A DNA stretch of 64,000 nucleotides from Bacillota bacterium (GTDB lineage: Bacteria > Bacillota > Clostridia > Christensenellales > SZUA-584). The translations under genes and the position numbers were made by a program. Below the pieces are notes generated by a model. That model worked only from the letters and a program-made list of their open reading frames with translations, did not search any database and was not told the DNA's origin. How positions within the stretch are numbered: position 1 is the stretch's first letter; each line of letters starts with the position of its first letter. The DNA lies in assembly GCA_023408075.1 (NCBI GenBank), contig JAEYKW010000041.1:1-64000 (forward strand). Direction: 5' to 3'. Positions 43,042 to 50,104 of the stretch are shown in pieces.

Positions 43042-43455
43042 TTATAATTATTAATTTAAAAACAACCAAGATTACTATAAATGGGTTATTAGCATTTAAG
43101 ATTACAAGAAAGCTATTCTTGTAAAAATGCTCACCTTCGGTATTTTTGCACCTAAAACCGGGGGAGCGTTAAATTGTATCAATCTCGTGCATTTTAGACA
43201 AGAAAGCAGCTTGTCACTTCAAAATGGCAGGCTGTTTATTTATAATAAAAGCCTTGAAATCAAGCAGTTTAGACGAGACATTGTTATATAAATCTATGTA
43301 TTATCCCGCTATCGAGAACTGGGTGGTGTAGAGTCATAATGACGGACTGCTTATAGTCCTAATTTATTATTTTACACAGGTCAGCAAATATGAATGGCGG
43401 TATGATACAATATCATAAGTCTCGCTAGATTATTAATATGAAAAGGTGTGTCAGG
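43042..43455. other. Upstream region of the ABC-F gene
   Basis: About 410 bases without a gene. It contains one copy of a 20-bp direct repeat (43167-43186), a TTTTTGCACC motif shared with 45890-45905, and short hairpins. I cannot show a peptide-based attenuator of the kind known for some antibiotic-resistance ABC-F genes. Confidence 0.4.
43167..43186. repeat. 20-bp direct repeat, left copy
   Basis: CGTTAAATTGTATCAATCTC is found here and, identical, at 45930-45949. The two copies enclose the ABC-F and YaiI-like genes. Confidence 0.75.
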
Positions 43456-45255
43456 ATGGTTCTGTGTTCAGCGGTAAACATAACGAAAAGCTATGGAACG
43501 AAAACTCTATTTAAGGATATTACACTGCATATAAATGAAGGGGACAGGATAGGTATCGTTGGAATTAACGGGACAGGAAAATCCACGTTTCTTAAGATCA
43601 TTGCAGAGATTGAAACACCTGACGCGGGTTCAGTCACGAAAGCCAGCGGCTTAAGCGTCGGCTATTTACCTCAGAACCCTGTTTTCGATGAGAATATAAC
43701 CATATTGGAGCAGGTATTAAAAGGTTCGTCAAAAAAAGAAAAAGAGCATGAAGTTTATGAGGCAAAAACCATTTTAACGAATCTTGGCTTTAAGGATTTT
43801 AATAAAGATGTCAGCTTGCTGTCCGGCGGAGAGAAAAAGCGTGTTTCGATTGCCAGCGCGTTGATCTGCCAAAGCGACATATTGATTCTCGATGAACCCA
43901 CGAATCATATCGACAACGAGATGGTTGCATGGATGGAAAAGTATCTTCAAAAATACACCGGCGCGCTTTTGATGGTCACGCACGATCGTTATTTTCTGGA
44001 CAGGGTTACCAACAGAATTCTGGAGATAGACCATGGGTCGCTTTACAGTTATGCCGCTAATTATTCAAAGTTCCTGGAACTGAAAGCGCAGCGCGAGGAG
44101 ATGGAAATCGGGACTGAACGGAAACGCAGAAGCTTTTTGAGACGGGAGCTTGAATGGATGCAACGTGGCGCAAGGGCGCGCAGCACCAAAAGCAAAGCAC
44201 GGATCGACCGATTTGAAGAAATGGTCAACATTGAGGGCCCAGCATCGGCTGAAAAGCTGGATCTGAATTCGGTAGCGTCAAGACTGGGTAAAAAGACGGT
44301 GCATATTCATAACGTTTCCAAAAGCTTTGATAACAGGCAGCTCGTTAAAGACTTTGACTATATCATATTGCGTGACGACAGAATTGGCATCATTGGTAAA
44401 AATGGGTGCGGCAAATCGACGCTGCTTAAAATGATACATGGTGATTTAGTCCCGGATGCAGGAACGATCGAGACAGGGGAGACAGTGAAGGTCAGCTATT
44501 ATTCGCAAGAATGCGAAGAAATGGACACATCACTGCGCGTTATTGATTATATCAAAGGAATCGCTGAAAACATCGTAACGGTTGATGGGGTGTTAACTCC
44601 TTCGCAGATGCTTGAAAGATTTCTTTTTCCAGCAGATCAACAGTGGAATACCATTGGACGGTTATCAGGCGGTGAAAAGAGGCGCCTCTCTCTTTTAAAA
44701 ACAATCATGGAGATGCCGAATATTCTTCTTTTGGATGAGCCTACGAATGATCTGGATATCATGACCCTGGTGATTCTAGAGGAGTACCTTGAAAATTTTA
44801 AAGGCGCAGTGGTTGCCGTATCCCATGACAGGTATTTTCTGGATAAAGTCGCAGATAAGATCTTCGAATTTCAGGGTGATGGAACTTTGAAACAATATAA
44901 TGGCGGCTATTCAGACTGTATTCGTATAAAGGAAGAAACAAAGTGTATTGAGAAGCCTAAGGAGTTAGATAAAAAGCAGCCGATAAAAAAGGTCCAGTCG
45001 GACGATAAAGTACAGAAGAAACCAAAGTTTACGTTTAACGAGCAGCGTGAGTTTGCGGTTATTGAACAGGTTATAGCAGATTTGGAGCAGCAGCTGGACG
45101 ATGTAAGAAAGGATATCAAAATGAATGCCAGCGACTACGTTCTTCTGGAAGGATTGTTGAAGAAAGAAGCAGAGCTTGACGCCTTGCTGCATGAGAAGAT
45201 GGAAAGATGGCTCTATTTGAATGAGATTGCAGATCGCATTTCAGGCGGCAAATAA
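43456..45255 (+). CDS. ABC-F ATPase, Uup-like with C-terminal coiled coil
   Basis: The 599-residue protein has two ABC domains without membrane helices: GINGTGKST, LSGGEKKR and LILDEPTNHID in the first; GKNGCGKST, LSGGEKRRLSL and LLLDEPTNDLD in the second; between them the charged linker RRELEWMQRGARARSTKSKARID. The C-terminus (about 510-599) is a coiled coil (EQVIADLEQQLDDVRKDI), as in Uup. ABC-F proteins act on the ribosome. Start ATG 43456 (MVLCSAVNITKSYG) has AAAAGGTG 8 bases upstream, better than 43438. Confidence 0.93.
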   Translation: MVLCSAVNITKSYGTKTLFKDITLHINEGDRIGIVGINGTGKSTFLKIIAEIETPDAGSVTKASGLSVGYLPQNPVFDENITILEQVLKGSSKKEKEHEVYEAKTILTNLGFKDFNKDVSLLSGGEKKRVSIASALICQSDILILDEPTNHIDNEMVAWMEKYLQKYTGALLMVTHDRYFLDRVTNRILEIDHGSLYSYAANYSKFLELKAQREEMEIGTERKRRSFLRRELEWMQRGARARSTKSKARIDRFEEMVNIEGPASAEKLDLNSVASRLGKKTVHIHNVSKSFDNRQLVKDFDYIILRDDRIGIIGKNGCGKSTLLKMIHGDLVPDAGTIETGETVKVSYYSQECEEMDTSLRVIDYIKGIAENIVTVDGVLTPSQMLERFLFPADQQWNTIGRLSGGEKRRLSLLKTIMEMPNILLLDEPTNDLDIMTLVILEEYLENFKGAVVAVSHDRYFLDKVADKIFEFQGDGTLKQYNGGYSDCIRIKEETKCIEKPKELDKKQPIKKVQSDDKVQKKPKFTFNEQREFAVIEQVIADLEQQLDDVRKDIKMNASDYVLLEGLLKKEAELDALLHEKMERWLYLNEIADRISGGK

Positions 45256-45339
45256 ATATAACAGAGCTGCGATGCGCATGTTTAACCCAAAGCTATGTTT
45301 GGATCGAAATAGCAGTGAAACTGAGAGAAGGGGAACGAG

Positions 45340-45768
45340 ATGCAAATATTCGTTGATGCCGATGCTTGCCCGGTAAAAGAAATCATCGTTCGTGTTGCAA
45401 GGGAAAACCACTTACCGGTCACAATGATTATTGACTCAAGCCATGAGCTTAAAGACCAATACAGCACTGTCATCACGGTCGAAAAGGGAAAAGACAGCGT
45501 TGATCTCGTACTGATCAATCGGGTTAAAAACGGGGATATTGTGGTCACACAGGATTATGGGCTTGCAGCTTTGGTACTTGGGAAATCTGCAAAAGCAATA
45601 AATCAGAACGGTCTCGTTTTTTCCAACGAGAATATAGACCGATTGCTCATGGAACGACATGTTGGGCAAAAGATTCGCCGGGGTGGAGGAAGAACCAAAG
45701 GCCCGGGTAAGCGTACCCGCGAAGATGACGAGCGCTTTGAGAAGGCGCTACGGCAGATCATAAAATAA
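45340..45768 (+). CDS. YaiI/YqxD family (UPF0178, DUF188) protein
   Basis: The 142-residue protein starts MQIFVDADACPVKEIIVRVA and contains VDLVLINRVKNGDIVVTQDYGLAALVLGK and the basic GGGRTKGPGKRTREDDERF segment, the UPF0178 signature. The fold is PIN-like, with acidic residues D6, D8 and D78-type positions visible, so nuclease activity is possible but unproven. It lies 84 bp after the ABC-F gene inside the segment bounded by 20-bp direct repeats. Confidence 0.92.
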   Translation: MQIFVDADACPVKEIIVRVARENHLPVTMIIDSSHELKDQYSTVITVEKGKDSVDLVLINRVKNGDIVVTQDYGLAALVLGKSAKAINQNGLVFSNENIDRLLMERHVGQKIRRGGGRTKGPGKRTREDDERFEKALRQIIK

Positions 45769-46149
45769 TGTGTTCGTAAGGGAAAGTAGAATTTTTCACT
45801 GGGCGGGTAAGCGCATGATGGTTTAACCCGTATTGGGTACAGAGTAAGTGGGAACGGTTAGGTATGAGTTTTCAAAATTGCACCCCCTTTCGCCATTTTG
45901 CACCCTATCGACCATTAAAAACGATTATCCGTTAAATTGTATCAATCTCCTTCGTTGTTGTCATGTTTTTATGGGAATCGAACGCGAACCCGCCGCCGCC
46001 AGATGGCGGATGAAGACGAGGAAGCCGTCGTATGGCTGACCCGCCCAATAAAAATTCTGCTTTTTCTTGCACTCTTTCGAGTTTACACAAAATCGGGGAT
46101 ACACCCTCTTTTTTTGCCCTTTAATTATCTAAAACTTTAGAGAAACCAA
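45769..46149. other. Intergenic region with repeat and possible IS-end remnants
   Basis: No gene is supported. The sequence has repeated TTGCACC motifs (45880-45905), which resemble the ends of some IS21-like elements; this is from memory and weak. The right copy of the 20-bp repeat is at 45930-45949. GAATCGAACGCGAACCCGCC.. (45973) repeats the sequence at 41966. Confidence 0.4.
45930..45949. repeat. 20-bp direct repeat, right copy
   Basis: Identical to 43167-43186 (CGTTAAATTGTATCAATCTC), also preceded by a TTTTGCACC motif. Confidence 0.75.
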
Positions 46150-47889
46150 TTATTTAAATACTTCTATTTTGCATTCACAAATTGGGCAGATTCGATTTTT
46201 TATATCAGATACTAAAACAACCTTCCTGCAGTTACAACAATAATACTCTTTTTCAACTATATCGGGAATTTCTAATGTATATTCTTCAATTGTTTTATCA
46301 ATATCTTCAGGTATTTTTGGAAATAATACTTCCTTACTTGTAGGGGCGTTTGCAAATTTTGTTAACGCATCTGAACCCAGTGCTCCCAAGTAATTACCAT
46401 AATGAGTAGTGAATAATTTATAGGAATTTGAAATTTCACGAGGCAATTGCATCCCAACATACATTTGGATAATCTCTTTTTCTATTAATTCTTTAATTGC
46501 AAAGAAGTGATTTCTATAATCCATTTTATTTATAAAGAAAAATCTACATTTATTTTTTTCTATAAAACTATTAATCTTTTTTATAAGAGTTCTAGAGTAA
46601 TCAACCGTCATTGCCAAATCCACATTATAGTCTTTTAATATCTCGTTAATAACTGTATTTATAGTAATATGTTTCTCTAATGTTGCTTTTAAGCAATTAT
46701 CAAGTAATATTAAGAACTTACGCGGGACACCTTGACTACCACATACCAATCGCTCAAACACAAATTCATTTTGGAAGAGCTTCTTCACCACTTCTTCCGA
46801 AAATAAAACTTCCCCTTCATAATTGTTTATTTTTAATTGTGGGTTATATAATAAGACCATATTACCTAGTAGCCTTTTAAAAAAAATCTTTGCTTCATTA
46901 TCATCTTTATGCATGGCATCTAAATTTGGGCCAGCAAAGATATCATTATTAATCTCCAATCCTTTGCGCTGATTATTCTGTCTCATTTGCATTTTTGATT
47001 CACTATAAACTGAAGAGATTTTAACGCAATATATATTGTCTTTGAAGAAAAGCTCTTTTATTAATTGTGACACTTCGGGTTGAATAGTATTATTCATATC
47101 CTTATCAATCAAATAAAATTCATCTATACATATAAATATCTTCTTTAATCCACTATATTTAAATATTTCGATTAACTTCTTTCTTATTTCATAAATATCA
47201 AAATTATAGACAAGCTGTTCTGCATAGTTGGAATTAGTTAAACCTTTGATTCTTCTTCCTAAGCTTAATTTAACTTTGGGAATTAAATTCTTTAAATTAT
47301 AATTCTGTTCAGTTCCTAGGCTCAACTCTATTCCCTTCTGTTGAGTTTCAGTTCTATACTCCTGAAATTTTTCGTCCACACATTTTATGAAAGGTGAACC
47401 CTTGGTAATCAACGACTCAAATTCAATTAACAATTTTAATAATTGATCCAACTCTTTTTTAGTATATGATGACTTAAAAAAAGTAATTTTACTATATTCT
47501 TTATTATCCAACAAACAATAATCATTAAAAATGAACTGAAATAATTCATATAAGTAATATTTTATTACTTTTATTGAAGCCTCATTATTATTCAGATTTT
47601 TTAACTCGATATCATTAGGTACTTTTGAAACCAATTCGTTAAAATAACAGGCTGTGTTCTCATCCCTGCCTTTTAAATTATTTATGTAATAATTAAATGC
47701 CTTTAATAATGTTGTTTTTCCAGTACCTCTAATACCAAAAATAACTTCATTTTTATTATTGTTAATTTGTTCAAGTAGATCCTTATTTGCTAAAAGATGA
47801 AAACAATCTTCATCTGTAGATTTATCGGCATTCATTTCAATATTTTTTTCAATTGTGTTCTTCAAGTTACAAAAGTTAAGAATAGCCAA
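46150..47889 (-). CDS. Orphan AAA/STAND-type P-loop ATPase with C-terminal zinc ribbon
   Basis: The 579-residue product has Walker A in FGIRGTGKTTLLKAF (residues 51-65), Walker B in IFICIDEFYLID (251-262), a likely sensor region (CVKISSVYSES) and a C-terminal winged-helix-like part. The last 35 residues carry a zinc ribbon: YYCCNCRKVV and ICPICECK. The layout recalls ORC/Cdc6-like or STAND ATPases of defence islands. Codon use is strongly AT-rich. The start is a TTG (47889), 8 bases after GGAGGAG on the minus strand. No partner gene is adjacent in the same direction. Function unknown; a defence role is inference. Confidence 0.8.
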   Translation of the reverse strand: MAILNFCNLKNTIEKNIEMNADKSTDEDCFHLLANKDLLEQINNNKNEVIFGIRGTGKTTLLKAFNYYINNLKGRDENTACYFNELVSKVPNDIELKNLNNNEASIKVIKYYLYELFQFIFNDYCLLDNKEYSKITFFKSSYTKKELDQLLKLLIEFESLITKGSPFIKCVDEKFQEYRTETQQKGIELSLGTEQNYNLKNLIPKVKLSLGRRIKGLTNSNYAEQLVYNFDIYEIRKKLIEIFKYSGLKKIFICIDEFYLIDKDMNNTIQPEVSQLIKELFFKDNIYCVKISSVYSESKMQMRQNNQRKGLEINNDIFAGPNLDAMHKDDNEAKIFFKRLLGNMVLLYNPQLKINNYEGEVLFSEEVVKKLFQNEFVFERLVCGSQGVPRKFLILLDNCLKATLEKHITINTVINEILKDYNVDLAMTVDYSRTLIKKINSFIEKNKCRFFFINKMDYRNHFFAIKELIEKEIIQMYVGMQLPREISNSYKLFTTHYGNYLGALGSDALTKFANAPTSKEVLFPKIPEDIDKTIEEYTLEIPDIVEKEYYCCNCRKVVLVSDIKNRICPICECKIEVFK

Positions 47890-48275
47890 TTTAAAGACTC
47901 CTCCGACTTTTTTATTCTTTATTATACATTTATTTGTAATATATTCAATGATTTTATTTGCTTCAACTATTTAAATGAATATTAACCAAATAGTTGAATA
48001 ACAAACCCATTTTAATTATTCAATAGTGAATCAATTTGTAGTTTCGCAAAACAATATAAAAGTGTATTTTTTAATTCAATACTTAAAATGCTTTCACGCG
48101 AGGGAGTAAAACTCCCTTCGTATTAAAAACTAAGATTTTAGAACTATGCCATAATATATGCCAAAAAGCCTTACAGTGCCTATTTAAATGTTTTCTCTAG
48201 TGGTTCGATTCCCATATAAGGTACCCAAAAAGCATACTCTTGATTCTGGCAGGCTGCTTTTCTATCACCTAAACC
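47890..48275. other. AT-rich intergenic region ending in a tRNA-like fragment
   Basis: About 385 bases with no gene. Positions 48202-48232 match the 3' part of tRNA-Glu; the rest is low-complexity AT sequence. Confidence 0.45.
48202..48232 (+). repeat. Second tRNA-Glu 3'-end-like fragment, candidate attachment site
   Basis: GGTTCGATTCCC (48202-48213) is identical to the tRNA-Glu T-arm, then ATATAAGG replaces CTAGGAGG, then TACCCAAAAAG parallels TACCAAAAAG. With the tRNA at 41841 it would bracket a 6.4 kb island. Confidence 0.6.
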
Positions 48276-49829
48276 TTATACGATTTTATTCGTCCAATTC
48301 TCCACATTCCACACATGGGTGACCCAGCCTTCATAAAACTCCGGTTCATGACAAACCAGCAAAACAGTCCCTTTAAAATCAATAATCGCTTTTTGAAGCG
48401 CTTCCTTTGCGTCCACATCAAGATGATTTGTCGGTTCGTCGAGCACCAAAAAGTTGACAGCCTTAAGCATCAGCTTGCAAATGCGCACCTTTGCGTTTTC
48501 CCCGCCTGAGAGTACCTTCATCAGGCTTGTGATATGGTTTGTGGTCAGCCCGCACTTGGCCAGCGCTGCGCGAACCTCTGCGTTTGTCATACCCGGGAAT
48601 TCAGCCCATATTTCATCAAACGCCGTCCTGTCGCTTAACACCTCTTCTTGTTCAAAATAGCCTTGCTGCACATACGAGTCGAGCTCACATTCGCCCGAAA
48701 CGGGAGGTATTATGCCAAGTAATGTTTTTAATAACGTGGATTTACCCAGCCCGTTAACGCCTTTGATCGCCACCTTCTGGCCGCGCTCCAGCTCGATGTT
48801 GATTGGTTTTGTGAGCGGGTCTCCATAACCCAAAACCAAATCCTTAGCTTGCACGATCAATTTCCCCGGTGTCTTTGCTTCGTTAAACTTAAAGATGGGT
48901 TTAACCTTATCTCTAACACGCTCGATAATCTCCATCTTATCCAGCTTCTTTTGACGGCTCTTGGCCATATTTGCCGTCGCTACGCGTGCCTTGTTGCGCG
49001 CTATAAAGTCCTCTAATTTATCTATCTCTTTTTGCTGGCGTTCATAAGCCTTTTCCACCTGAAGCTTTTTCAGGTTGTACATTTCTTGAAACTGTGTATA
49101 GTTACCGGTATACCGTGTAAACACGGCGTTCTCAACGTGATAAACAACATTCACGACATCGTTTAAAAAGGATATATCATGCGATACCAAAATGAAGGCA
49201 TTCTCGTATTCCTGCAAATAGTTTTTCAGCCATGCAATATGGTTTTCATCCAAAAAGTTGGTCGGCTCGTCCAAAATGAGTATCATCGGATTTTGAAGCA
49301 GCAGCTTAGTCAGCAATACTTTGACGCGTTGACCGCCGCTAAGGTCTTCGACATCGCGATCAAGCCCGATATCACACAGCCCGAGACCGTTTGCAATCTC
49401 CTCGATTTTAAAGTCAATGGTGTAGTAACCATTATGCTCAAGGCTGTGCTGTATATCACCGGCATCTTCCAAGAGCGAAGTCATCTCCTCTTCGGTGCAG
49501 GATGCCATGCGGTCGTATATCGCATTCAGCTCGGTTTCGAGATCGACCATGTATTGAAAGGCTTCACGCAAAACCTCACGTATCGTCTTTCCCCTGGTCA
49601 GAGTCGTGTATTGATCAAGGTACCCGGTCGTCACACGATGACACCACTCAACCGTGCCTTGGTCTGGCATCAGCTTGCCGGTAATAATATTTAAAAATGT
49701 GGATTTTCCCTCGCCATTTGCGCCGACCAGCCCGACATGCTCGCCCTTTAGCAGGCGAAAGGATGCATCCTCTAATATTCGCCTGGCACCAAAGCCGTGG
49801 GTGACATGTTCGACGTTTAATATACTCAT
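48276..49829 (-). CDS. ABC-F ATPase (YbiT/YkpA-like)
   Basis: The 517-residue protein has two ABC domains: GANGEGKSTFLNI, LSGGQRVKVLLTK, LILDEPTNFLD, and GVNGLGKSTLLKT, LSGGENAKVRICKLML, LVLDEPTNHLD, with the inter-domain linker about residues 245-320 (YERQQKEIDKLEDFIARNKAR, the P-site tRNA-interacting motif). Length and lack of the long C-terminal coiled coil place it with YbiT/YkpA-type ABC-F proteins acting on ribosomes. The minus-strand start has a GGAGG box. It differs clearly from the ABC-F at 43456. Confidence 0.92.
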   Translation of the reverse strand: MSILNVEHVTHGFGARRILEDASFRLLKGEHVGLVGANGEGKSTFLNIITGKLMPDQGTVEWCHRVTTGYLDQYTTLTRGKTIREVLREAFQYMVDLETELNAIYDRMASCTEEEMTSLLEDAGDIQHSLEHNGYYTIDFKIEEIANGLGLCDIGLDRDVEDLSGGQRVKVLLTKLLLQNPMILILDEPTNFLDENHIAWLKNYLQEYENAFILVSHDISFLNDVVNVVYHVENAVFTRYTGNYTQFQEMYNLKKLQVEKAYERQQKEIDKLEDFIARNKARVATANMAKSRQKKLDKMEIIERVRDKVKPIFKFNEAKTPGKLIVQAKDLVLGYGDPLTKPINIELERGQKVAIKGVNGLGKSTLLKTLLGIIPPVSGECELDSYVQQGYFEQEEVLSDRTAFDEIWAEFPGMTNAEVRAALAKCGLTTNHITSLMKVLSGGENAKVRICKLMLKAVNFLVLDEPTNHLDVDAKEALQKAIIDFKGTVLLVCHEPEFYEGWVTHVWNVENWTNKIV

Positions 49830-50019
49830 AAATCCTCCGAATATAGGTTGATAACTAAAGAAAGCCTGTTGAAGTGTACCTTCAAGGCCTTTATAGATTT
49901 AAACACATTTTTTTATTATACCCTGTGAACACGAAAATGCCAAGTCGACTAAATTGCATTCGCATTATTCTTAATACGCTCTCAAATGAGCGCGTTTTGC
50001 TTAATTATTAGTCAAATAA

Positions 50020-50042
50020 AAAGACCATTTGTGATGGTCTTT
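50020..50042 (-). terminator. Terminator after the surface protein gene
   Basis: AAAGACCAT (50020-50028) pairs with ATGGTCTTT (50034-50042); on the minus strand the stem runs into TTTTTATTT. It could also serve the plus strand weakly. Confidence 0.75.
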
Positions 50043-50104
50043 AAAAATGAAACGGTTTAGAAAACACGGCTTATTCATTATCAATGAATCAATCCGACAT
50101 CATA

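Noticed and set aside
45880..45905. IS21-type insertion sequence end
   Set aside because: Only repeated TTGCACC motifs from memory; no transposase or second end seen, so not called as a mobile element.
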